Source of the DNA: Deltaproteobacteria bacterium
GTDB lineage: Bacteria; Myxococcota_A; UBA9160; PR03
Assembly: GCA_035063765.1 (NCBI GenBank)
Contig: JAPSFT010000006.1
Span: forward strand, 62,001 to 126,000
DNA length: 64,000 nucleotides
Direction of reading: 5' to 3'
Positions 34,490-46,176 of the stretch are shown in pieces; the first letter of the stretch is position 1, and each line of letters starts with the position of its first letter. The notes under the pieces are model-generated. The model saw nothing but the letters and a program-made list of their open reading frames with translations. It ran no database searches and was not told where the DNA came from. The position numbers and the translations under genes were made by a program.

Positions 34490-36301
34490 ATGAGCATCGG
34501 GGTCAGCGTCGTTCCTCCCGTCCAATCCAGTGAAGACTCCGAGACCACCCTCGCCCACCTCTCCGCCGCCACCGGCCCCCTCCGCCACGCCCTCGCCGCC
34601 ATCGCCGCGCGCCTGCTCGAGACCCGCGCCTACGAGCCCCTCTGCTACGCCCGGATCGGCGACTACGCGCGTGAGCGCGTCGGTCTCTCCGCACGCCAGC
34701 TCCACGACCTTGCGCACGTGCACCGCACGCTGGCTGCGCTGCCGTCCCTCGAGCGCGCCCTGCTCGGCAACGAGCTGCCCTGGAGCAAGGTCAGGCTCGT
34801 CGCCCGGGTGGCGACGCCGGCCGACGAGAAGGCCTGGATCGCGCGCGCCCGCGTGCTGCCGATCCGCCGGCTCGAGGCCGCGGTGCGGGCGAGCACGCCC
34901 GCCGGGCCGCCGGTCGAGCCCGACGACGGCCTCGCCTGCACGCGGCTCACCGTGCGCTGCACGCTCGCGGTGCGCGAGAAGTGGCGCCTCGCCCACGAGA
35001 TGGCCGAGCGCGTCGCCGGGCAGCGCCTGCGGGCCGACGAGGCGCTCGAGTGGGTCACGGCGGAGGCCTGCTCGAGCGCCGCGATCGATCCGGCGCCGGA
35101 GCCCGACCCGGTGGACTACGAGCGGTGGAGTGCCGGCGCGGCGGACCAGGAAGGCGCACCAGACCCTCTCGACGACGTCGGGGACGCCAGGGCCCTGCCC
35201 GCGCTCGAGCTGCCCGCGATCGCGTCCCTCCGTGACGGGCTCGACGAGGCCGATCCCATCGAGCTCGATAGGCGGCTGCGCCTCGCGGTCCGGCTCGAGC
35301 AGACCCTGGACGCGGCGATCGCGCCGCTGCTGCGCATCGTGACGTCGGCCGAGTACGAGTGGAGCGGCCCCTCCTACCTGACGCTCGCGACCTACGCGAC
35401 CGAGCACCTGGGCATGTCCGCCAGCAAGGCCCGCGCTCTCCTCCGCATCGAGCGCGCGGGTGACGTCTGCCCGGAGCTGCGGGAGGCCTTCCGCACCGGC
35501 CGCCTCTCGTGGGCCAAGGCGCAGTGCCTCCTGTCGCTCCTGCTGCTCGACGTTCCGGGCGAGTGGCGCCCGCGCTGGGTGGCATGGGCCGAGCGCGTCA
35601 CCGTGCGGCGCCTCGAGGCCGACGTCGAGCGCGCACTTCTGCTGCGCGCCGGCACCCACTTCGCCTGGCAGCGCTGCAAGTACCACCCGGAGCAGGCGCA
35701 GGATCCGATCCCGGAGCACGAGCAGCAGATGTGTGCAGAGGAGATCGACACCGAGGCGACCGAGACGCTCCGCTGGCGCGTCGCGCGCGAGGTCGCCGGG
35801 CTGTTCCGGGCCGCACACCAGACCTTTCGCGTGCAGTTGCAGTCCTGCGGCCTGCGCCATCCCTCCGGCGGCCAGGCCTTCGAGGCCATGATCGACCACG
35901 CGATCGTGTCGTGGAGTCGCTTGGATCCCGATGGCCCTCGCCCCGATCCCGTGATCGAGCGCGACGGCTACCGGTGCGCGGTGCCCGGGTGCTCGTCCCG
36001 GCGCAACCTCCACGATCACCACATCGTGTTCCGCTCGGCGGGAGGCTCGAACGCGCCGGACAATCGGATCACGCTCTGCGCGTTCCACCACCACCGATGC
36101 CTCCACGCCGGCCGCCTGCGGGTGCGTGGCCACGCGCCGGACCACCTCGTGTTCGAGCTGGGTGTGCTGGGAGGAGAAGGGCCGCTCGCGCGCTATCGCT
36201 CGGGAGACATCGCGGTCGGTCTGCACCACGCCGACAACCTTTCGCATCGAGCGGGTCGGTTCCTGCCGGCGCTCGCGGCCGCGGTCCCCGCAGCCCCGTA
36301 G
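34490..36301 (+). CDS. DUF222-type HNH endonuclease inside the CRISPR-Cas locus
   Basis: A 603-residue protein with a long helical DUF222/13E12-like region and a C-terminal HNH nuclease. The two helical halves each carry an LxxxxxTRAYEPL/ARSYLTL-like segment (TRAYEPLCYARIGDYARE; YLTLATYATEHLGMS). The HNH runs CAVPGCSSRRNLHDHHIVF then NAPDNRITLCAFHHHRCLHAG, about residues 494-545. Catalytic HH, Asn and His are intact. It separates the effector genes from cas4-cas1 and has its own promoter. A sample (34801-34860) is 82% GC by hand count, unlike cas3, so it was probably acquired separately. This family is often multicopy in actinobacterial and deltaproteobacterial genomes; a CRISPR role is unproven. 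Confidence 0.85.
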   Translation: MSIGVSVVPPVQSSEDSETTLAHLSAATGPLRHALAAIAARLLETRAYEPLCYARIGDYARERVGLSARQLHDLAHVHRTLAALPSLERALLGNELPWSKVRLVARVATPADEKAWIARARVLPIRRLEAAVRASTPAGPPVEPDDGLACTRLTVRCTLAVREKWRLAHEMAERVAGQRLRADEALEWVTAEACSSAAIDPAPEPDPVDYERWSAGAADQEGAPDPLDDVGDARALPALELPAIASLRDGLDEADPIELDRRLRLAVRLEQTLDAAIAPLLRIVTSAEYEWSGPSYLTLATYATEHLGMSASKARALLRIERAGDVCPELREAFRTGRLSWAKAQCLLSLLLLDVPGEWRPRWVAWAERVTVRRLEADVERALLLRAGTHFAWQRCKYHPEQAQDPIPEHEQQMCAEEIDTEATETLRWRVAREVAGLFRAAHQTFRVQLQSCGLRHPSGGQAFEAMIDHAIVSWSRLDPDGPRPDPVIERDGYRCAVPGCSSRRNLHDHHIVFRSAGGSNAPDNRITLCAFHHHRCLHAGRLRVRGHAPDHLVFELGVLGGEGPLARYRSGDIAVGLHHADNLSHRAGRFLPALAAAVPAAP

Positions 36302-36391
36302 CGACCTCCCCGCAGTCGGACGGCTCCATCCATCTGCGCGGATGGCCGAAGAATGGGCATCGGCCACCTCTCCGCCTTGCGGAGGCCCGCG

Positions 36392-38083
<1,692 letters not shown>

Positions 38084-38087
38084 GCGG

Positions 38088-38375
38088 ATGCGCAAGCTCC
38101 TGATCGTCACCTACGACATCTCGAACCCGAAACGGCTTCGCAAGGTGTTCAAGGCCATGAAGGGATTCGGCCAGCATCTCCAGCTCTCGGTCTTCCGCTG
38201 CGACTTGACCGACATGGAGCGTTTCGAGATGATCGGCCTGCTGCAGGGGCTGATCCACCACGACGAGGATCAGATCCTGTTGATCGACCTCGGCGCGAGC
38301 GATGGCCGCACGCATCGCGTCGACTCGATCGGTCGCGTCGTCCCCCGCGAGCGGCGCGAGCCGCGGATCTTCTGA
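38088..38375 (+). CDS. cas2: Cas2
   Basis: A 95-residue Cas2, the dimer that bridges Cas1 during spacer integration. VTYDISNPKRLRKVFKAM carries the conserved Asp after the first beta strand; LSVFRCDLTDMERFEM and DQILLIDLG follow the ferredoxin-fold pattern. It begins 4 bp after cas4-cas1 and directly precedes the leader and array. Confidence 0.93.
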   Translation: MRKLLIVTYDISNPKRLRKVFKAMKGFGQHLQLSVFRCDLTDMERFEMIGLLQGLIHHDEDQILLIDLGASDGRTHRVDSIGRVVPRERREPRIF

Positions 38376-38618
38376 CGCGGAGGAGCCCCCCGAGCCGTGG
38401 AAGCCGTGAGAGACGATTGCGCCGACCCCTCGCGAGGGCTCCGTTTGGCAGCGAGGAACGGCGAGCGCTCGCATGCCAGCCTTGCCAGCATGGACGGCAA
38501 CCTCCAGCGTGAGTTGCGAGTCCAGGGGCAACCGCGCCCCCTGCCTATCCACGCCACGAGGCCAGCACTCGCGAACTGGCGCGATTCCGCCCGCGTTCCG
38601 GTACCTTGCGAGGGCGCG
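38376..38618 (+). promoter_or_regulatory. CRISPR leader region
   Basis: 243 bp without a credible gene between cas2 and the first repeat. Array orientation (3' ATTGAAGC handle) places the transcription start and new-spacer end here. A TACCTT hexamer at 38602-38607 could be a -10 box; no convincing -35 was found. Confidence 0.6.
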
Positions 38619-40820
38619 GTTTCCGCGGCTACCAAGCCGCGGCTCCATTGAAGCCTCGAATCCGAGTACGCACAGGTCTCGAAGTTCGCCGTTTCCGCGG
38701 CTACCAAGCCGCGGCTCCATTGAAGCCCGGCGATCCGCTGCGAGATCAGGAAGAGCACCTTGAGTTTCCGCGGCTACCAAGCCGCGGCTCCATTGAAGCC
38801 TCGACCCACGCCCGGTCGATCCCCTCCATCGACTTCGTTTCCGCGGCTACCAAGCCGCGGCTCCATTGAAGCGGTCCGGCCTTCGCGGCGAAGATTGCGG
38901 CGCGCTCGCTGTTTCCGCGGCTACCAAGCCGCGGCTCCATTGAAGCGCCCACCCCGCAAGCGCACGCACGATCGAGGCCTCGGGTTTCCGCGGCTACCAA
39001 GCCGCGGCTCCATTGAAGCGGCTCCGACGTGTACTCGATCGTCGGCGTGAAAGAGTTTCCGCGGCTACCAAGCCGCGGCTCCATTGAAGCGTGGCCTGTC
39101 CGGTCGCGCTCTCCGACATGCGCTCGGTTTCCGCGGCTACCAAGCCGCGGCTCCATTGAAGCCTCTGGAACGATGGCCCGACGCCGGAGGAGTGCGCGGT
39201 TTCCGCGGCTACCAAGCCGCGGCTCCATTGAAGCACCCCCGGGCGACCTTGATAAGCTGGGCGGCCCCCGGTTTCCGCGGCTACCAAGCCGCGGCTCCAT
39301 TGAAGCCCTGAGCGCTGCGGTGAGCGCGCGCGCACTCTGGCTGTTTCCGCGGCTACCAAGCCGCGGCTCCATTGAAGCGGGCGCCTCCTGGGCGGGGTTG
39401 AGGACAACGCCGAGGTTTCCGCGGCTACCAAGCCGCGGCTCCATTGAAGCTACGCGATCCGCGGCACCTCGGGCCCCGGGAAGGAGTTTCCGCGGCTACC
39501 AAGCCGCGGCTCCATTGAAGCCACTTCGGCGCTGCGCTGATCTGGAAGCCCTGCCGGTTTCCGCGGCTACCAAGCCGCGGCTCCATTGAAGCGTGACGTG
39601 GGGCGCGCTCCCCGAGCCGAGCCTGAAGAGTTTCCGCGGCTACCAAGCCGCGGCTCCATTGAAGCTACCCGATGACCGCGCAGCAGCACACGATCCCGAC
39701 GGCGTTTCCGCGGCTACCAAGCCGCGGCTCCATTGAAGCTCGCCATCGCGCGAGGGTGACCTCCAGCAGATCGCGGTTTCCGCGGCTACCAAGCCGCGGC
39801 TCCATTGAAGCCCGTTGGCGCCCGGTGACACCGGCATCGGACGCACGGTTTCCGCGGCTACCAAGCCGCGGCTCCATTGAAGCGCCCCGACGGCAGTGGG
39901 GGTAAACACGACGAGCGCGGTTTCCGCGGCTACCAAGCCGCGGCTCCATTGAAGCTTCTCGAGCACCCAGCCCTTGAACTCGGCGGCGGCGGTTTCCGCG
40001 GCTACCAAGCCGCGGCTCCATTGAAGCCGGTCTGCGGCGGACTTGCCGAACACATCATCGAGGTTTCCGCGGCTACCAAGCCGCGGCTCCATTGAAGCGC
40101 GATGTGCGCCTCGACGGTGCTCACGACGCGCTCGCAGTTTCCGCGGCTACCAAGCCGCGGCTCCATTGAAGCGAGGGGGATCTCGCTCACCCGGTCGGCA
40201 ATCTTGCGGTTTCCGCGGCTACCAAGCCGCGGCTCCATTGAAGCCGCGTCAAACTGTATCCGATCGCCCCGCCGAGCGCGGTTTCCGCGGCTACCAAGCC
40301 GCGGCTCCATTGAAGCACGTTGAGGACGTTCGACTGATTCACGGTCATCCAGGTTTCCGCGGCTACCAAGCCGCGGCTCCATTGAAGCACCTCGAAGCGC
40401 CCGAACCGCGGCACATAGTCGCCGAGTTTCCGCGGCTACCAAGCCGCGGCTCCATTGAAGCGCGACGATGTCGCGGCGGATCTCGGCCTGCTCGCCCTGT
40501 TTCCGCGGCTACCAAGCCGCGGCTCCATTGAAGCTCGTGGAGCTGGCCGCGCAGCTCGCCGCGCTGATGGGTTTCCGCGGCTACCAAGCCGCGGCTCCAT
40601 TGAAGCGAGGCGCTCTACGAGCGCACCGGGCTCCCGGCGGAGTTTCCGCGGCTACCAAGCCGCGGCTCCATTGAAGCGGAGCCCTGAGCGGCCTCCTCGG
40701 ACCCGTCTCGAGTTTCCGCGGCTACCAAGCCGCGGCTCCATTGAAGCTTCAGCTCCGAGAGCAGCAGGAACGAGACGTGCCCGTGTTTCCGCGGCTACCA
40801 AGCCGCGGCTCCATTGAAGC
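38619..40820 (+). CRISPR. CRISPR array, 31 repeats and 30 spacers, type I-G
   Basis: A 36-bp repeat starting GTTTCCGCGGCTACC and ending GCTCCATTGAAGC recurs 31 times from 38619-38654 to 40785-40820. All copies read as identical, including the last. Spacers are 34-38 bp, mostly 36. Inside the repeat CCGCGGCT and AGCCGCGG form an 8-bp stem with a 4-nt ACCA loop, a Cas6-type hairpin; the ATTGAAGC end matches the usual crRNA 5' handle and fixes transcription on the plus strand away from cas2. Lack of any degenerate terminal repeat suggests an active or recently shortened array. No two spacers look alike. Open frames crossing the array are artefacts. Confidence 0.98.
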
Positions 40821-40928
40821 GGCGTGATGGCCGCGGGGACGCCCTTGCTTCGAATGAAGCCCTTGCCTGCCGCCGCCTCCACTGCTTCGACGCCGCTGGC
40901 GCTCGTCCCCGCGGCCATCACGCCGCTT
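40817..40928. repeat. 25-bp perfect inverted repeat at the leader-distal end of the array
   Basis: Arms 40817-40841 and 40904-40928 are exact reverse complements (AAGCGGCGTGATGG... against ...CCATCACGCCGCTT), separated by 62 bp that hold a small GCTTC/GAAGC stem. The left arm includes the last four bases of the final CRISPR repeat. It could be a terminator for pre-crRNA or the end of an inserted element that truncated the array. The rest of 40929-41030 holds only the upstream region of the next gene. Confidence 0.7.
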
Positions 40929-41030
40929 GGTGGAGGAGCGGATCGGACCGGAACGGAGCGGCCGCTACGCATCGCCCCGCGAGAACAGGGCGCCCCGAGG
41001 TGGTAGAGTCCGGCGAGCCCGGAGCCCCTC

Positions 41031-42049
41031 TTGCAGCTCGATCTCTTCCAGGGTGCGCATCTCCCGCTGGTCCGCGCGCGCGTCGCGCTCGAGGCGGGTG
41101 ACATCCGCGGGGCGTGCGGTGCGCTGTCGGGCGCTTCGGACCGGGAATCGGCGCAGCTCTCTGCACGGCTGGCCCTGCTCGAGCAGCAGCTCCTGGGAAG
41201 GCCGGGCTCTGGCCCGCACCCGAGCCCGGAATCGAACGCGGACTCGAACTCGGGCTCGAACCCGAACTCGCCCTCGGCCGAGGAGGTCCACGCGGCCTTC
41301 GCGGCAGCTTCGGAGAGAGAGCTGACGCCGGCGCCACGACCGGGGCCGATCCCGCCCTCCGAATGGTTCCGCTTCTACGCGGGTCAGGTCGCGGAGGCGC
41401 TCGCGGCGGCGCCCGATCGGCGCTTCCGCGGGTGGTGCGGTCTGGACTGGGAGCTGGCGGCCGGGCGGACGCGCGCCGCGCTCGCGCGGGCGGAGGCGCT
41501 GGGCGACGCCGTGGAGCCCTGGACGCGGCTCGAGGCGGCGCGGGCCGCGCAGGCGGCCGGCGACGACCGGCGGGCCCGGGCCTGGATCCTGGCCGCCTGC
41601 CTGCGCTCGCGAGCGCCCCTCGATCCCCTCCCGCCGGCCCTCGCGGCGAGCGGCTGCCGGGCGCTGGACGCACCGGACGCTGCGCTCCCCCGGCTTCCGG
41701 CCCCGATCGAGGCGCTGTGGGTCGATGCCGAGGATCTCGGGCTTCCGGAGCCCGCGAGCGCCTGGATCCCCGCGCTCGGGGTCCTCGAAGGGGTGTTCCC
41801 GATCGCGGAGCTCTGCGCGCCCGAGGTCGTCACGGCGGCCGCCTTCGATGCCGGCGGCCCGGCCCCGGCTCGAGAGCCCGCCGCCCACGGCTTCCTGCGC
41901 GCGCTGGTCGCGGCCCGGGCCGCGCGCGCGCGCGAGCGGCCCGGCGGTTCGGGCTGCGGCGCGGCCGAGCTCGAGGCGCGGGGGCGCATGCGCCGCGCGG
42001 CGGGGGCTCTGCTCGAGCGCTACCTGGAGCAGCTCGGACTGGGGTTCCC

Positions 42050-42053
<4 letters not shown>
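41031..42053 (+). CDS. hypothetical helical protein with Ser/Asn/Pro-rich insert
   Basis: A 340-residue unknown. The N-terminal segment LDLFQGAHLPLVRARVALEA looks like a helical repeat (TPR-like). Residues about 60-85 are low complexity (PSPESNADSNSGSNPNSP) coded by an imperfect GAACTCG-type DNA repeat. The remainder is alanine-rich helix. TTG start at 41031 after GGAG; a TAGAGT hexamer lies 21 bp upstream. The stop overlaps the ABC ATPase start (GTGA), so it is probably part of the exporter operon. Confidence 0.6.
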
Positions 42054-43000
<947 letters not shown>

Positions 43001-43019
43001 GCCCTCGGGAGCTGCGGAG

Positions 43020-43784
43020 ATGAGCGTCTCACGCTACGCGCTCGCGGTCTGGTGGCGGAACTTCTCGATGTACCGCCGCACCTGGAAGATGAACCTGCTG
43101 CCGAACTTCTTCGAGCCCCTCCTCTACCTGCTCTCGATCGGGATCGGCGTCGGCGCCTACGTGAGCCAGATGGGGGGCGTCTCCTACGTGGAGTTCCTGG
43201 CGCCCGGCCTGGTCGCGGTGGCGGCGATGAACGGCGCGAGCTTCGAGGTCACCTACAACGCCTTCGTGCGCATGAACTTCGAGAAGACCTACGCCGCGAT
43301 GCTGACGACCCCGATCCAGCCCGACGACGTGCTGGCCGGCGAGGTGCTGTGGGCCGTGACGCGCGCCACGATCTACGGCGGCTGCTTCCTGATCGTGCTC
43401 GCGGCGCTCGGCCTGGCGCCGCTGCCAGCGGCGCTCTGGGCGTTGCCGATCCTGCCGCTCACGGGCCTGCTCTTCGCCGCGACCGGGATCGCCTTCTCGC
43501 TGCGCATCCCGACCATCGAGCCGCTCACCTTCTACTTCACGATCTTCCTGACGCCGCTCTTCCTGTTCTCGGACGTCTTCTTCCCGCTCCGCGAGCGGCT
43601 CTCGGGCGGCTGGCTGTGGGTGGCCGAGGCGCTGCCGCTGCTCCACCCGGTGCGCCTTGCGCGGCACGCCTTCCGCGGCGAGTGGTCCCCCGTGCTGCTC
43701 TGGGACCTCGCCTACGTGGTGGCGTTCTCGGCATTGCTGCTCGGGTTGGCCCTGCGCGTGACGCGGCGCCGCCTCGCGGCTTGA
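43020..43784 (+). CDS. ABC-2 type exporter permease (DrrB/NodJ type)
   Basis: A 254-residue integral membrane protein with about six helices. SYVEFLAPGLVAVAAMNGASFE and the C-terminal FLTPLFLFSDVFFPL helix follow the NodJ/DrrB pattern, and NFEKTYAAMLTTPIQPDDVL is a conserved cytoplasmic loop. ATG 43020 follows the ATPase stop by 19 bp with GGGAG nearby. No biosynthetic gene is adjacent to suggest the cargo. Confidence 0.9.
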   Translation: MSVSRYALAVWWRNFSMYRRTWKMNLLPNFFEPLLYLLSIGIGVGAYVSQMGGVSYVEFLAPGLVAVAAMNGASFEVTYNAFVRMNFEKTYAAMLTTPIQPDDVLAGEVLWAVTRATIYGGCFLIVLAALGLAPLPAALWALPILPLTGLLFAATGIAFSLRIPTIEPLTFYFTIFLTPLFLFSDVFFPLRERLSGGWLWVAEALPLLHPVRLARHAFRGEWSPVLLWDLAYVVAFSALLLGLALRVTRRRLAA

Positions 43785-43836
43785 GGACGGCGCTGCCAGC
43801 CGGCCGCCGATCCGACGCACGCTCGACGAGCCCTGC

Positions 43837-44709
43837 TCAGCGCCTGCGGCGGCTGCCGTAGTCCTCGAAGGGGTCGTCGCGCTCGCGCACGGCCTGGCGG
43901 AAGCCCGCCTCCTGGGCGCGCCGCACGAAGTCGAGGCCCTCCTGGGTGTGGCGGGCGACGCCGTCGAAGAGCGTGCCGAGGGTCCGGCTCGCGGCGAAGC
44001 CCATGTTCTCCACGGTCTGGTTGCAGAGGAGCTTCATCATCACGAGCTGGCTCGCCGGGAGCCGCGCCATGCGCTCGGCGAGCGCGGTGGCGTGGGCCTC
44101 GAGCCGCTCGGGTGCGACGGTCTCGAGGATCAGGCCGATCTCGGCGGCCTTGCGCGCGGGGATCTCGTCCCCCGTCAGGAGGTAGCGCTTGGCCTGCTCG
44201 AGGCCCATCCGGTAGACCCACATCGCGGTCGTCGGCGTGCCCCAGACGCGGGCCGGCGGATAGCCGAAGACGGCGTCGTCGGCGGCCACGATCAGGTCGG
44301 CGCACAGCACCAGGTCGGTCCCGCCGCCGATGCACCAGCCCTGGACCGCGGCCAGGACCGGCTTCTTCGCGTACCAGAGCTTCAGGTAGGTGTCGACGAA
44401 GCGGCCCATCATGCGCAGGTCGGCGACCGAGTCCCAGACGCGCCGCCCGGACGCTGCCGCCCGCTCCGCCTGCGTGTAGGTGGTCTGCGAGGCCTCCGCC
44501 GCGGTGGACCAGTCGAGGCCGTAGCCCGCGCAGAAGGCCGGGCCCTCCGCGCGCAGGAGGACGACCCGCACGTCGCGGTCGTCGTCGGCCGCGTCGATCG
44601 CAGCGGCCAGCTCGTCGCGCAGCGCCGGGGTGATCGTGTTGTACTCGGCGGCGCGGCACAGCACGAGGTGGCGGACGCCGTTGCGGGTCTCCGCACGCAG
44701 GGTCGTCAA
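43837..44709 (-). CDS. enoyl-CoA hydratase/isomerase family (operon end)
   Basis: A 290-residue crotonase-fold protein. Oxyanion-hole segments AFCAGYGLDWS and WCIGGGTDLVLCADL; the position of the usual catalytic glutamate reads FGYPPARVWGTPTTA, so the active site differs from true hydratases and another crotonase reaction is likely. TTG start at 44709 overlaps the upstream stop (TTGA). Last gene of a four-gene operon with an acyl-CoA dehydrogenase, an APH-like kinase and a DUF6285-like protein. Confidence 0.82.
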   Translation of the reverse strand: MTTLRAETRNGVRHLVLCRAAEYNTITPALRDELAAAIDAADDDRDVRVVLLRAEGPAFCAGYGLDWSTAAEASQTTYTQAERAAASGRRVWDSVADLRMMGRFVDTYLKLWYAKKPVLAAVQGWCIGGGTDLVLCADLIVAADDAVFGYPPARVWGTPTTAMWVYRMGLEQAKRYLLTGDEIPARKAAEIGLILETVAPERLEAHATALAERMARLPASQLVMMKLLCNQTVENMGFAASRTLGTLFDGVARHTQEGLDFVRRAQEAGFRQAVRERDDPFEDYGSRRRR

Positions 44710-45110
44710 GAGGTCCCCTCCTGGGCCAGCCGCGGCGGCTGCGCCACGTCGAGCTTGTCCGCCACCACGCGCGCCAGGTGCTCGAGCAGCGCCGTGCGCC
44801 ACGGACCGGTGTCAGCCGAGCCGGCGCGGATCCGCCGCACCAGCTCTTCGTTGCGGGCCGCGATCGCCTCGCGCAGCCCGGCGCGGGCGGCGGGCGGCTC
44901 GGCGTCGTCGCCGAGCAGCGCCGCGAGGCCGTCCCACTCGCGCGCCAGGTGGAGGTCCTCGGTCGCGAGCTCGCGGGCGACGATACGCACGACGTTCGCC
45001 GCCACCCGGGCGTGGAAGCGCGCCGGGCCGTCGAGGCCGGGCACCGCCGTCTCCTCGAGGAAGCGCTCGACGGCGGCGAGGAGCTCGCTGGCGCTCGGGC
45101 GGTCGTTCAC
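44706..45110 (-). CDS. DUF6285-like small protein
   Basis: A 134-residue helical protein (ELLAAVERFLEETAVPGLDGPARFHARVAANVVRIVARE). Proteins of this kind regularly sit beside APH-like kinases and ACAD10-type acyl-CoA dehydrogenases; function unknown. GTG start at 45110 overlaps the kinase stop, and its own stop overlaps the crotonase start. Family name is from memory of the pattern. Confidence 0.65.
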   Translation of the reverse strand: MNDRPSASELLAAVERFLEETAVPGLDGPARFHARVAANVVRIVARELATEDLHLAREWDGLAALLGDDAEPPAARAGLREAIAARNEELVRRIRAGSADTGPWRTALLEHLARVVADKLDVAQPPRLAQEGTS

Positions 45111-46168
45111 GCCGCACCTCGCAGGAAGCGCAGCAGCTCGTCCTCGGCCTCGACCGTGCGCCGCCCGAGGGACGCCAGCTCGACCGAGCGCACGCGCCCG
45201 TCCAGGTACACGCGCGACTGCATCACGAAGACCAGCGCGAGCTTGAAGCTGCCGAAGGCCTCCCAGAAGCGCAGCGCCTCGAAGTCGACCCGGGTCCCGC
45301 TCGCGCGCTCGTAGGCCGCCACCACCTGCTCGCGCGTGCCGACGCCGCCGGCCGGCAGCGGCGCGCCGAAGCGCCAGGCGCGCGTGCACAGCCAGCCCAG
45401 GTCCTCGAGCGGGTCGCCCACGTGCACGAGCTCCCAGTCGAGGATCGCGCGCAGGCCGGCTTCGCCGACGACGACGTTGCCGACCCGGTAGTCGCCGTGC
45501 ACGAGCGTCACGCGGGGTGGCGAGCCGGGCGCACCGGCGCTCGGCGGGTCGGGCGCGCGCTCGAGGAGCCAGCGCTCGGCGAGGTCGAGCACCGGGTGCG
45601 GCTCGACCACGAGCTCGCGCAGGCCGAGGGCGACGCGCTCCACCTCGACGCGCGCCGGCGAGCGGCCGGCCGGCGGGCGCGCGAGGCCGGCGAGGTCGGG
45701 CTGCTCGAGGTCGAGCGCGTGGATGCGCGCGAGCTGGGTCCCGAGCTCGCCGGGGAGCGCCTGGCGCGCTGCCGCGTAGCGCTCCTCGCGCAGGAGCCGG
45801 CGCGGCAGCGTCTCGCCCTCGACGCGCTCCATCAGGAAGAAGGGCGAGCCCAGGACGGAGGCGTCGTCGCAGGCCCAGTACACGCGCGGCACCGCGACGC
45901 CGCCGCGGGCCGCGGCGCGCAGCACGCGGAACTCGGTGCCCCGGTCGCCGCCGTCGCCGACGCGGCCGGGCGGGTCCTTGCGCAGGATCAGGGCCAGCGT
46001 CTCGACCCGGCCCGGCGCGCGCTCGATCGCGAGGTCCACCGACCAGATCTCGCGCGAGGCGCCGCCCGCGAGCCGGCGCAGGCCCTCGGCGCGGACGGCG
46101 CTCGCGGGCAGCCGCTCCTCGCCGGCGACGAAGGAGGCGAGGCGCTCGCGCATCTCGTCGGGCGTCAC
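45107..46168 (-). CDS. APH-like phosphotransferase (ACAD10-type kinase domain)
   Basis: A 353-residue protein-kinase-fold phosphotransferase. The Brenner-type catalytic motif LVHGDYRVGNVVV and the metal-binding ILDWELVHVGDPLEDLGWL are clear, and the ATP-site lysine is in LALILRKDPPG. In ACAD10/11 and related systems such kinases phosphorylate 4-hydroxyacyl-CoAs, which the dehydrogenase then processes; the adjacent acyl-CoA dehydrogenase 8 bp upstream fits this idea. GTG start at 46168. Confidence 0.82.
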   Translation of the reverse strand: MTPDEMRERLASFVAGEERLPASAVRAEGLRRLAGGASREIWSVDLAIERAPGRVETLALILRKDPPGRVGDGGDRGTEFRVLRAAARGGVAVPRVYWACDDASVLGSPFFLMERVEGETLPRRLLREERYAAARQALPGELGTQLARIHALDLEQPDLAGLARPPAGRSPARVEVERVALGLRELVVEPHPVLDLAERWLLERAPDPPSAGAPGSPPRVTLVHGDYRVGNVVVGEAGLRAILDWELVHVGDPLEDLGWLCTRAWRFGAPLPAGGVGTREQVVAAYERASGTRVDFEALRFWEAFGSFKLALVFVMQSRVYLDGRVRSVELASLGRRTVEAEDELLRFLRGAA

Positions 46169-46176
46169 GGGCGGCC

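Noticed and set aside
38746-40817. Long open frames on both strands with repeating RLPSRGSIEA or MEPRLGSRGN motifs
   Set aside because: They are translations of the CRISPR repeat, kept open because the repeat has no stop in those frames; not genes.
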